From the IMG/VR virus record IMGVR_UViG_3300004092_000007, positions 1-24,122 of that record: DNA of 24,122 bases; one strand, 5' to 3'. Origin of the DNA: a virus. The notes below the pieces were generated by a model. It did not search any database. It was not told the origin of the DNA and saw nothing but the letters and a program-made list of their open reading frames with translations. Shown in pieces: positions 17,168-23,455 of the stretch (position 1 is its first letter; the number at the start of each line of letters is the position of its first letter). The position numbers and the translations under genes were made by a program.

Positions 17168-18370
17168 CATAGCAAGTTTCGGAGTAGAAACAGGATCCAT
17201 GGAAATAATCTGAGAAGGAATAGGTCCATTTTTTTCGATCTCACTTCCACTTAATCCATTATGAAGACGCAATATATATTCTACATCGGAATGCCCATTT
17301 TTCTTGGCATGATCTAACGCTGTCCATCCATTACGGTCGTATAGATTTGTATGTGCGCCCGTCTTTAATAAAACAGAAACACATTTTAAATGGCCTCTTG
17401 CAGCAGCTAATATTAAGGGAGTTTTCTCAAAGAATCCTTTTACAATTGCACATAGAGAATCTGGCATGCCTCTGCCATTTACATCTACTCTCTTTGATTT
17501 AATGGTTTCTTCCAGCGCTCCTGCATGCCCCTCATGAGCCAACCATTTTATCTCTTCTTGATTCTTTTTATGTTGCCGACATGGCATCCCATAAAATAAT
17601 GTATCCAATGTGCCACTAAAAGGATTCCAAAAATTGGTTCCCAAATCTCGTCGAGTTACAGGAACTGATGTGGAGTCGGAATATCTTTCTATTTCGTCCT
17701 CTTGAATTTTATCCCCAGTATTAATTACAAGCACAGGACATGAAACATCATTACGGGGACATGATAATTCTTCCTCTAGCATCCGCATTATTTCGGCCTG
17801 ATCTTCTTTTCCTTTTAGCATTTTATTGTCTTCTCGTAACTGTCTATTTTCTTCTAGTAACTGTCTATTTTCTTCTAATAACTGTCTATTCTCTTCTCGC
17901 AGCTGTTTATTCTCTTCTCGCAGCTGTTTATTTTCTTCTCGTAGCTGTTTATTTTCTTCTCGTAGCTGTTTATTGTCTTCCATGACTAAATTTAATTTTT
18001 CATTTAACTCATCAATGACACGATTTTTTTCTTTAATGGTAATGCTTTGAATTTCTACCTGTTGTTTTAAATATTTGATGTCGCGTGCCTGGTCATCAAT
18101 TTTAGTAAGCGCCGTTTGCAAAAGCTGTTCTAATCGATTGACTTGATTTTCTAATCGAATTATTTTTTGGTCGGATGTTTCAACAGATTTTGAAGAGGCA
18201 TCCACAATTTCTTTATTGGTAATAGGTATGGTTGTTTCTTTCGTTTGCATAAAAGATTCTCCAGTAATTGATAAAAATAACATCGTAAAATATTCCAAGA
18301 GTGCATCGACTCTTTTGCTCAATTTATCTAATGAATTATTTATTTCTTTTAATTCGAATGGCCTTTTCAT
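17162..18370 (-). CDS. Coiled-coil and ankyrin-repeat protein (cargo; possible effector)
   Basis: A 402-residue protein starting MKRPFELKEINNSLDKLSKR, with an AAGGA ribosome site nine bases upstream. Residues 66-195 form a long coiled coil containing seven perfect-length heptads, QLREENK and variants (135-183). Residues about 272-370 hold three ankyrin units, seen in EEIKWLAHEGHAGALEETI, TPLILAAARGHLKCVSVLLKTGA and NGWTALDHAKKNGHSDVEYIL. There is no signal peptide. A hydrophobic patch at 25-36 (LEYFTMLFLSIT) is too weak to call a membrane segment. Ankyrin proteins bind other proteins and, in intracellular bacteria, are frequent host-directed effectors. Phages of such bacteria can carry them. 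The gene lies between the terminase genes, divergent from the plus-strand regulatory operon. Its role is unproven: an effector, a phage-exclusion factor, or a structural cargo protein are all possible. Confidence 0.8.
   Translation of the reverse strand: MKRPFELKEINNSLDKLSKRVDALLEYFTMLFLSITGESFMQTKETTIPITNKEIVDASSKSVETSDQKIIRLENQVNRLEQLLQTALTKIDDQARDIKYLKQQVEIQSITIKEKNRVIDELNEKLNLVMEDNKQLREENKQLREENKQLREENKQLREENRQLLEENRQLLEENRQLREDNKMLKGKEDQAEIMRMLEEELSCPRNDVSCPVLVINTGDKIQEDEIERYSDSTSVPVTRRDLGTNFWNPFSGTLDTLFYGMPCRQHKKNQEEIKWLAHEGHAGALEETIKSKRVDVNGRGMPDSLCAIVKGFFEKTPLILAAARGHLKCVSVLLKTGAHTNLYDRNGWTALDHAKKNGHSDVEYILRLHNGLSGSEIEKNGPIPSQIISMDPVSTPKLAMS
17822..17968 (-). repeat. Seven tandem 21-bp repeats inside the ankyrin gene
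   Basis: 147 bp made of seven 21-bp units encode QLREENK (three times), QLREENR, QLLEENR (twice) and QLREDNK. The near identity at DNA level implies recent expansion. The unit number could vary by slippage and would always keep frame, lengthening or shortening the coiled coil by exactly one heptad. Confidence 0.92.
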
Positions 18371-18478
18371 GATATTTTTTCCTTATATTTGTCCGTAGTA
18401 AAAGAAGTCGTGACTTTATCATAGATTCTTAAAAGATAATGATTTTAGAGGGTGATTATTACCTTCTTTGGTATTAAA

Positions 18479-18506
18479 TTGCATAAAATTGAATATACAA
18501 TATAAT
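18479..18506 (+). promoter_or_regulatory. Candidate sigma70 promoter of the CDPS-kinase-csrA operon
   Basis: TTGCAT (18479-18484) and a perfect TATAAT (18501-18506) are 16 bases apart, about 80 bases before the first gene. The region 18371-18586 separates divergent transcription units and holds no convincing gene of its own. Confidence 0.6.
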
Positions 18507-18527
18507 CATTGGCGAAGATGATGTACG

Positions 18528-18581
18528 AAAGGATTTAGAAGGACCGAATAAGGACAAAGACGAACCAGAAAAGGAAAGGGG
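18528..18581 (+). promoter_or_regulatory. Purine-rich leader with four GGA motifs (candidate CsrA-binding leader)
   Basis: The untranslated leader contains AGGA-type motifs with GGA at 18531, 18541, 18552 and 18573, spaced 10, 11 and 21 bases, the last one beside the ribosome site AAAGGGG (18575-18581) of the first gene. CsrA-family proteins recognise GGA in leaders close to the ribosome site and bridge pairs of sites as dimers. Because the operon itself encodes CsrA, autorepression is the natural hypothesis. The motif is seen directly. The binding is inferred. Confidence 0.45.
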
Positions 18582-18586
18582 TAGTT

Positions 18587-19543
18587 ATGCCATTAAATCA
18601 AGCCTTACGCAAACAGAGTAATGTGTTGTGGTGCATTAGCATTATTCAAGATCAACGTCCCTTAGCACAAACCAAAGAAGAATTTTCCGAAATGTCGAAA
18701 GACATTCTCAATACCGATACTATCGAGTCTTTAACCCTATGTCCTGTTGAGCTTTTACAGCGTTTTCGCCTCATGATCCAACATGGCATTGGAGAAGAAG
18801 AGGCAATTCAAAATTGCCATCGGCTAAAAGAGCAATGGTATAGCGATAATCGCCAGGAAATAGAACGATTAGAAGGCGCCAAGAAGCTTAATCTATTAAA
18901 TTGGCAAGAATTCTTATTATGGCCTGACCTTTCAAATACGCTCTATGATTTGGAGAAGTGGTATAAGGAAGATCGTGATTTTAGAAATCTAGTAGATGGG
19001 CGTGTTAAACAAGCGCGCGAAAGCATGGCGCCAGATTGCAAAATATCCAATCCTATCGAACAAACTGCCCTTTTAAAGCGCTATCTTTTTGAAGAGTGTG
19101 CGTTCCAAAAGTTTGCAGCAGGCAAAGGCTATAATTACGAAATCTATAAAACGCCCATGAATAAAGCCATGCGCAGAGTAAAGCATAATAGTGACTTTGT
19201 GCCTCCTGGCGTATTAGTAGAAGTCTATTTCACGCAATTTATGCCAGTACCTAAAAATGATTCACCACCTCGCGTGCATGAAGGACAAAACAATGGATTT
19301 TCACAGGTATTGAGTAAAAATCCCTTAAATGTTCCTGCTTTAAATGGAATTATAAAACCAAATTCGAAGCCTGAACATCAAAAATCTGCTGCACAAAAAG
19401 TATCGGAATTCATAGAAAAAACCGTTGAACTTATTCCTGAAGAACAACAAGCAAAAGCCATCGACCTATTAATTAAATTCGCAACCAAAGAAATTATACC
19501 ACTGTGTTACTCACCGCAAATGAACGATTTAAAAAATATTTAA
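18587..19543 (+). CDS. Probable tRNA-dependent cyclodipeptide synthase with C-terminal extension
   Basis: A 318-residue protein starting MPLNQALRKQSNVLWCISII. Cyclodipeptide synthases (CDPS) use two aminoacyl-tRNAs to make cyclic dipeptides on a class I aminoacyl-tRNA-synthetase-like Rossmann fold. By eye the sequence aligns with the family. VLWCIS (Ser18) corresponds to the strand carrying the nucleophilic serine (LIGIS, Ser37 of AlbC). WQEFLLWPDLSNTLYDLEKW, followed by YKEDRDFRNLV, corresponds to the LSEL...Y...DxxF helix. RYLFEECAF (Tyr166, Glu170) corresponds to the Tyr178/Glu182 pair, with the same Y-x3-E spacing. GVLVEVYF follows as a late strand. Residues about 225-318 are an extra tail with a final helical segment of unknown role. 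The gene sits 20 bases before the hybrid kinase gene in one operon. The GNSYF loop is not conserved, so an inactive or diverged relative is possible. Confidence 0.6.
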   Translation: MPLNQALRKQSNVLWCISIIQDQRPLAQTKEEFSEMSKDILNTDTIESLTLCPVELLQRFRLMIQHGIGEEEAIQNCHRLKEQWYSDNRQEIERLEGAKKLNLLNWQEFLLWPDLSNTLYDLEKWYKEDRDFRNLVDGRVKQARESMAPDCKISNPIEQTALLKRYLFEECAFQKFAAGKGYNYEIYKTPMNKAMRRVKHNSDFVPPGVLVEVYFTQFMPVPKNDSPPRVHEGQNNGFSQVLSKNPLNVPALNGIIKPNSKPEHQKSAAQKVSEFIEKTVELIPEEQQAKAIDLLIKFATKEIIPLCYSPQMNDLKNI

Positions 19544-19563
19544 TTTTAAGCAAAGGAGTCGCT

Positions 19564-21135
19564 ATGATAGAAGAAGATTTACGGATGATCGCTAAAAATT
19601 CTGTAATTGATGAATTATTTAACCTGTTTTCTATCAACTTTTCTTGGTGTGACAAGAACGGTCACGTTTTGGGATGTAATAAAAGTACTTTTGATTTCTT
19701 TTATTATCATGTCGGATTAGAAGATGTCATAGGAAAACATGTGAGGGATATCGCATCGCCTGAAGCATGGGAAAACACTAAAAAAGTCATCAAAACTGGC
19801 ATTCCTATGGCCGATGAAGAAATCCATACCGATGAAGACGGAACGAAAACCTATTTTGTCAGCATGAAAAGCCCTCTTAAAAACGATAAAAACGAAATTA
19901 TCGGTATGGTTAATATTGCGCTAGATATTACAGACCGTAAGTTACTCGAGATGGAATGGAAAAAAGCCAAAGAAGAAGCAGAACTTAATAATAAGAATAA
20001 AACTGAATTCTTATCCAACATGCGACATGATCTAAGAACGCCCTTTAGCGGTATTTTAGGCATGTCTCAATTATTAGAATCACAAGAAGAAGACCCTGTT
20101 AAAAAAGAAAGTTTGGGCGATATCGTTGCTTCTTCAAAATCCTTATTAAATCATTTGAATGAAATTATGGAATTTGTCGAGGTAGAAAACGGAAAGATTC
20201 CACTCGTTGAGAAAGAATTCAATATTCACGAAGTGATAAAAGACGTCTTTTTGATGCTATTGCCAGCAGCAAAAGATAAAGAATTAGATTTTGAACTATG
20301 GGTCGATAAAGAATTACCAGAGTACCTTTTTGGGGATTCCATCCGTATTCAACGCATTTTAATGAACCTTATCACCAATGCAGTGAAATTTACGGAGAAA
20401 GGCTTTGTAAATGTGAAAGCCTATTGGAATAAAACTACCGATGAAAAAGGTATTTTACAAATTGTCGTCGAGGACAACGGGATTGGCATTCCTTCGGATA
20501 AAAGAGAGTTCATTTTTGAGAAATTCAGTCGATTAACCTCAGCTTACCATGGAGTTTATCCAGGAAAAGGCTTAGGACTTAACATCATGAAGCAATTCTT
20601 AGAAGAATTAAACGGACAATTTGAACTTGTAAGCGAAGTCGGAAAAGGTACTACATTCACCGTGCTCATTCCGCACAAAATTTCGTTATTCAAAATAATT
20701 AAACAAAGACATTTTAAACCCGATAGCGATAAAGTGTTATTAATCGAGGATTATCCGATTGTTTCCAAAATGTCCAAGAAGATAATGGAAAATACCAAAT
20801 TTTCTAATTTTGAAGTGGATATTGCAGAAACAGGCCTCCAAGCATTAGAAATGATGGAAGGACAACACTATGATTTAATCCTCATGGATATTGGATTGCC
20901 TGACATTGATGGTTATGAATTAACCAGGCGCATTCGTGCACACAAAGACCCTTATATTGCAATAGTTCCTATTATCGCCTTAACGGCACATACCGGCATT
21001 GAGCAGAAATGTATTGATGTTGGCATTGATGACATTCTTACCAAACCTTTAACCGAAGAAATCATAAAATCCATTCAAGACTATTTATTATTAAGGAGAT
21101 CGCATCATGCTAGTACTATCACGAAAGTTAAATGA
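19564..21135 (+). CDS. Cytoplasmic PAS hybrid histidine kinase with receiver domain
   Basis: I start at the ATG at 19564 (MIEEDLRMIAKNSV, 523 residues), behind a strong AAAGGAG site. An earlier GTG lies inside the preceding gene. Domains in order: PAS (about 20-125, ending ALDITDRK), dimerisation/phosphoacceptor helix with FLSNMRHDLRTP (His155), ATPase with NLITNAVKF (N-box, 268-276), DNGIGIP (304-310) and GKGLGL (334-339), then a receiver with acidic pair Glu395/Asp396, phosphoacceptor Asp442 in LILMDIGLPDIDG, and Lys494 in TKPL. There is no membrane segment, so the signal is intracellular. There is no phosphotransfer (Hpt) or DNA-binding output domain, so it must act through a host Hpt/regulator or by sequestration. 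The gene overlaps csrA by 29 bases, coupling kinase and CsrA synthesis. Confidence 0.9.
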   Translation: MIEEDLRMIAKNSVIDELFNLFSINFSWCDKNGHVLGCNKSTFDFFYYHVGLEDVIGKHVRDIASPEAWENTKKVIKTGIPMADEEIHTDEDGTKTYFVSMKSPLKNDKNEIIGMVNIALDITDRKLLEMEWKKAKEEAELNNKNKTEFLSNMRHDLRTPFSGILGMSQLLESQEEDPVKKESLGDIVASSKSLLNHLNEIMEFVEVENGKIPLVEKEFNIHEVIKDVFLMLLPAAKDKELDFELWVDKELPEYLFGDSIRIQRILMNLITNAVKFTEKGFVNVKAYWNKTTDEKGILQIVVEDNGIGIPSDKREFIFEKFSRLTSAYHGVYPGKGLGLNIMKQFLEELNGQFELVSEVGKGTTFTVLIPHKISLFKIIKQRHFKPDSDKVLLIEDYPIVSKMSKKIMENTKFSNFEVDIAETGLQALEMMEGQHYDLILMDIGLPDIDGYELTRRIRAHKDPYIAIVPIIALTAHTGIEQKCIDVGIDDILTKPLTEEIIKSIQDYLLLRRSHHASTITKVK

Positions 21136-21313
21136 ACGGGTAATTATTGGGAATGACATCACGATAAGCGTGCTTGGAATTCACAGGTTTTATGTAAAAT
21201 TGGGATTTGATGCACCTTCTGGTGTCAGTGTGCATCGTGAGGAAATCTATAAAAAAATCCCAAAAGTAGATGAAAGCAAGAAAACCCTTCACTTAGTGAT
21301 GGATGGCCGTTAA
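21107..21313 (+). CDS. csrA: Carbon storage regulator CsrA homologue (phage-borne)
   Basis: A 68-residue protein, MLVLSRKLNERVIIGNDITI onward, matching CsrA/RsmA along its length. It has the first strand LVLSRK, the IGNDITISVLG turn, KLGFDAP, and the C-terminal VSVHREEIYKKI helix. RNA-contact residues Leu4, Arg6 and Arg44 are kept, and position 7 is Lys where E. coli has Arg. The family forms a dimer that binds GGA in mRNA leaders to block or stabilise translation. The ribosome site AAGGAG is eight bases upstream, inside the kinase gene, which it overlaps. The end overlaps the stop of the convergent small terminase gene by four bases. It may substitute for, titrate or compete with host CsrA, which in Legionella and Coxiella controls the switch between growth phases. 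Confidence 0.95.
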   Translation: MLVLSRKLNERVIIGNDITISVLGIHRFYVKLGFDAPSGVSVHREEIYKKIPKVDESKKTLHLVMDGR

Positions 21314-21774
21314 AAAGGTTTTTTATTCTTTGCATCGAGTTCTGCTCGCAATGCCATCAACTCGATTTTAAGTTGTGCGTTTTCCTCGTTTTTTTGCTCA
21401 AGCAACGTACTATCTCCGTATTGCTTTGGCAATAACTTGGAAGCAAGCCACTTTCGAGCATCAATTTTAAGCCTAGCAACAGCGACATCTTCATAATTTG
21501 CAGAATTTGCAATTTTTATGCATTCTTCGGCCAATATATCGGCTTGTTTCATCTTGGCTCGCGCGTATTGCCTGTAAAATTCCTCGTTTTTAAGCATCCA
21601 TCTTCGCACCGTAGTTTCATCTGGGAAATCATCATTTAGAATGCAGATTTGATCCAGACTCATCGTGGTAGTTGAGATGAGCTCGCAAATTTTATCAGTT
21701 TTTTCTTCGCTATAACTAGAAGGTCTCCCGACAGGGTTAGATTCTTTCTTCTTCTTCAGTGATTTTATGGGCAT
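21310..21774 (-). CDS. Terminase small subunit (Sf6 gp1-like)
   Basis: A 154-residue protein starting MPIKSLKKKKESNPVGRPSSYSEE. The sequence parallels Sf6 gp1: GRPSSYSEEKTDKICELIS, a helix-turn-helix DETTVRRWMLKNEEFYRQYARAK (like STVFRWLAKHEDFRDKYAKA), AEECIKIANSA, and RLKIDARKWLASKLLPKQYGD (like RLRVDTRKWALARMNPRKYGD). The C-terminal part is a coiled coil (EENAQLKIELMALRAELDAK). It forms an oligomeric ring that recognises the packaging site and hands DNA to the large subunit. The gene starts inside the preceding zinc-finger gene (38-base overlap) and ends tail-to-tail with csrA. A packaging site, often located in or near this gene in related phages, cannot be pinpointed here. Confidence 0.88.
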   Translation of the reverse strand: MPIKSLKKKKESNPVGRPSSYSEEKTDKICELISTTTMSLDQICILNDDFPDETTVRRWMLKNEEFYRQYARAKMKQADILAEECIKIANSANYEDVAVARLKIDARKWLASKLLPKQYGDSTLLEQKNEENAQLKIELMALRAELDAKNKKPF

Positions 21775-22006
21775 TTTTAGAATCCTTTCTCTTTAGTTTT
21801 TCTGAATTTAATTTTTTCGTTTCTGTTTTCTTTATTTCATTTAATTCTTTAAGTGTCTCTTCGATAGATTTTGTAACTCCTTTTCCAAGACACATGGGAC
21901 AATCAACTTCAGGTGCGCCCATATTTATATAAGTATACCCATTATTTAATTTAAAGAGCTTTTTACGACCACAACAGCGTATACATCGAACAGTTCCATT
22001 TATCAT
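21737..22006 (-). CDS. Small zinc-finger (DnaJ-like CxxC) protein
   Basis: I prefer the ATG at 22004-22006 (MINGTVRCIRCCG, 89 residues) over a TTG one codon earlier. An AGGGA site precedes it. Two knuckles, VRCIRCCGRK (residues 7-16) and VDCPMCLGKG (about 34-43), form a four-cysteine zinc-binding unit like half of the DnaJ central domain. The rest is a Lys/Glu-rich helical tail. Such small proteins are frequent beside terminase genes in phages, but their role is not established. The gene overlaps the small terminase start by 38 bases and is divergent from the plus-strand small genes. Confidence 0.7.
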   Translation of the reverse strand: MINGTVRCIRCCGRKKLFKLNNGYTYINMGAPEVDCPMCLGKGVTKSIEETLKELNEIKKTETKKLNSEKLKRKDSKNAHKITEEEERI

Positions 22007-22022
22007 CAATCTTTCCCTATAT

Positions 22023-22051
22023 TTGTCATACTAAAATATTATTTACATAAT
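22023..22051 (+). promoter_or_regulatory. Candidate promoter for the two small plus-strand genes
   Basis: TTGTCA (22023-22028) and CATAAT (22046-22051) are 17 bases apart. A second, overlapping pair TTTACA (22042-22047) and TAAGAT (22064-22069) with 16-base spacing is also possible. The next genes begin at 22127. Confidence 0.5.
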
Positions 22052-22077
22052 AAAATTATGTGTTAAGATAGCAATAG

Positions 22078-22094
22078 TCGGTTAATTATACCGA
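22078..22094. promoter_or_regulatory. Dyad TCGGT-N7-ACCGA, candidate operator
   Basis: A perfect 5-bp inverted repeat around an AT-only 7-bp centre lies between the putative promoter and the first small plus-strand gene. It could be bound by a dimeric regulator or fold as a small hairpin in the leader. Confidence 0.35.
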
Positions 22095-22126
22095 TTTTAC
22101 GTAAACATACCTAGGAGAACGGAACA

Positions 22127-22294
22127 ATGAAAATATCATTTAATGCTGAAGAATATGATAACGGTTTAGAAGTACTTCGTGATGAAGAAATAAAGGCATT
22201 AGAAGAATTAAACCACGCAACAAACGGGTTAGTCCAAGAATTTTTCATAACATTACTTAACCCTAAAAAACAAGGAGAACAAAATGAGCTATAA
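22127..22294 (+). CDS. Small acidic protein (hypothetical, 55 residues)
   Basis: It begins MKISFNAEEYDNGLEVLRDE and ends KKQGEQNEL. An AGGAG ribosome site lies nine bases upstream. It is acidic and predicted helical in the middle (EEIKALEELNHATNGLVQEFF). It overlaps the next small gene by 11 bases, and the ribosome site of that gene (AGGAG) is embedded in its last codons, which is good evidence that both are real. I do not recognise it. The position beside the replication region suggests an early phage protein. Confidence 0.6.
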   Translation: MKISFNAEEYDNGLEVLRDEEIKALEELNHATNGLVQEFFITLLNPKKQGEQNEL

Positions 22295-22427
22295 AGGCGC
22301 AATGGATGGATGGCATGGTGATGAATATGAATGCCAAGGAGATTGTGGAGTTTGTGAGTCATGCGAATTTGTCCAAGATATGAAAATGGATGATGACGAT
22401 GACGATTGGTGGGATGAGTTATTTTAA
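22284..22427 (+). CDS. Tiny Cys4, Asp-rich protein (hypothetical, 47 residues)
   Basis: It begins MSYKGAMDGWHGDEYECQ. A compact cysteine cluster C17-x3-C21-x2-C24-x2-C27 could hold a metal ion. It is followed by six consecutive Asp residues (36-41) and WWDELF at the C-terminus. The net charge is strongly negative. Its AGGAG site lies within the upstream gene, with which it overlaps by 11 bases. An acidic mini-protein of this kind might mimic DNA or bind a host enzyme, but nothing proves this. Confidence 0.6.
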   Translation: MSYKGAMDGWHGDEYECQGDCGVCESCEFVQDMKMDDDDDDWWDELF

Positions 22428-22450
22428 GTCGGATGTGTTTCATGAAAGAG

Positions 22451-22473
22451 AGGGGAGAATTTGTCTCTCCCCT
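22451..22473. other. Perfect 8-bp hairpin after the small plus-strand genes
   Basis: AGGGGAGA and TCTCCCCT flank a 7-base loop, 23 bases beyond the stop of the 47-residue gene. There is no T-run on either strand, so it is not a classical intrinsic terminator. It could stop transcription with Rho or protect the 3' end. Confidence 0.5.
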
Positions 22474-22515
22474 AATGCTCGCAATTATTACAAGTTATCA
22501 TTGACGAATCATGAT

Positions 22516-22602
22516 GGGAACAGCGGGAACTACGGGAACAAGTAACGCTAGCCACGCTTTTGGTGTTCCCTAAGTGTTCCCGCTTGTAATGCGGACGGGA
22601 AC
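22516..22602. repeat. GGGAAC array forming a composite inverted repeat
   Basis: Six GGGAAC units lie at 22516, 22525, 22534 (direct, 9-bp period), 22565 and 22576 (inverted, 11-bp period) and 22597 (direct). The inner ones make a two-part stem: GCGGGAAC (22523-22530) with GTTCCCGC (22576-22583), and GGGAACA (22534-22540) with TGTTCCC (22564-22570). The 23-base loop contains GCTAGC. It occupies the convergent gap (22428-22669) between the small plus-strand genes and the end of the replication-like gene. No gene is convincing in this gap. Confidence 0.75.
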
Positions 22603-22669
22603 AGATTTGAAATTCACCACCGTATCACCATTTCAATTTTAAGACATCAAATCTCTTTATATTTAAATT

Positions 22670-23455
22670 CTATCCAGAACCCGCGCTCGAGGTATAACCA
22701 ACTGTAGATCGTTTAAAATTGGTATCTAGATTTCGTTCTACGCATGTATTTTTAAGTAATCCCCATTCAAGTTTTATTTTTTCAATGCCATCCCTGCATT
22801 TTTTGCGCTCGGCTTCAAATTTTGCTTTCTGTTCGGCTGTTTTTTCCGGTTCTTTCTTGGAAATAAAGAAAGGTTGCCGGTTTACTGAGCTCCGAGGAGG
22901 GTCTTTATCCACAAATTTATACTTATCCACAGGTCTACGTATGGTATCTACGTGTATATTTTTATTAATAAAATTATTTATATATTTAGGATCGCCAATG
23001 ATGACGGGGGGTGATATTCCTTTATTCATTGAGGGTTTTGAGTAACGAATAGGGGTTTTGTCGGGTAAACTGGATAACTTAAAATCCGGTCTATTTTTCT
23101 CTTCTTCCATCCATTCATGAGCTAGAAATTTGTAATGATTAACCCCACCATGCTTTACCAAATAGGTAATAATAAGTCCCACCGTTCGTAATTCTTTCAA
23201 CGCTCGTTCGATGGTTCTGGATGATCGCTTCACTTCTCTAGCCAATTGATTGACAGAACGGTGAACAATTTCGCTGTTGTGACCCCACCGAAGTAGACGA
23301 CCGTAAACCTTTTTTGCCGTCTCGCTCAACTCTGATTTTGGAATTTGAAGGAGCCAGTAAGGAATAATTATTTCCGAAAGAAAATTGAATTGATTTGGAT
23401 GAATAAATTTTGTTGAAAAGCTTGATTTTTGGAGGACATTTGTAATATTATTCAT
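22670..23455 (-). CDS. Replication initiator-like protein with winged helix-turn-helix
   Basis: A 261-residue protein starting MNNITNVLQKSSFSTKFIHP. Residues about 35-105 form a winged-helix module: SELSETAKKVYGRLLRWGH, then NQLAREVKRSSRTIERALKELRTVGLI, then a beta wing (YLVKHGGVNHYKFL). This HTH_36-like arrangement occurs in plasmid and phage replication initiators and in DnaD-type primosome proteins. The rest is basic and low in complexity, with a Lys/Glu-rich helix (about 205-235). The upstream flank carries iteron-like repeats that overlap the first codons, and dyads lie further upstream, supporting binding of its own promoter and an adjacent origin. It could instead be a transcription factor. 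A weak AAGGT site lies about ten bases before the ATG. Confidence 0.6.
   Translation of the reverse strand: MNNITNVLQKSSFSTKFIHPNQFNFLSEIIIPYWLLQIPKSELSETAKKVYGRLLRWGHNSEIVHRSVNQLAREVKRSSRTIERALKELRTVGLIITYLVKHGGVNHYKFLAHEWMEEEKNRPDFKLSSLPDKTPIRYSKPSMNKGISPPVIIGDPKYINNFINKNIHVDTIRRPVDKYKFVDKDPPRSSVNRQPFFISKKEPEKTAEQKAKFEAERKKCRDGIEKIKLEWGLLKNTCVERNLDTNFKRSTVGYTSSAGSG

Noticed and set aside
17740-18050. Two plus-strand frames rich in Leu/Val/Tyr or Ser/Cys/Asn repeats
   Set aside because: They are antisense readings of the 21-bp repeats in the ankyrin gene and only look repetitive for that reason.
18505-18627. Plus-strand acidic/lysine-rich frame before the cyclodipeptide synthase (DDVRKDLEGPNKDKDEPEKE)
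   Set aside because: It has no usable start codon and ends in the next gene in another frame. The purine-rich leader explains its composition.
21300-21325. A-run/T-run palindrome at the csrA/small terminase junction as a terminator
   Set aside because: The stem would be only A-T pairs around GG and lies within the end of a coding region, too weak to call.
22111-22443. 110-codon minus-strand frame with His-rich start
   Set aside because: It is the shadow of two small plus-strand genes that have proper ribosome sites and a typical overlap.
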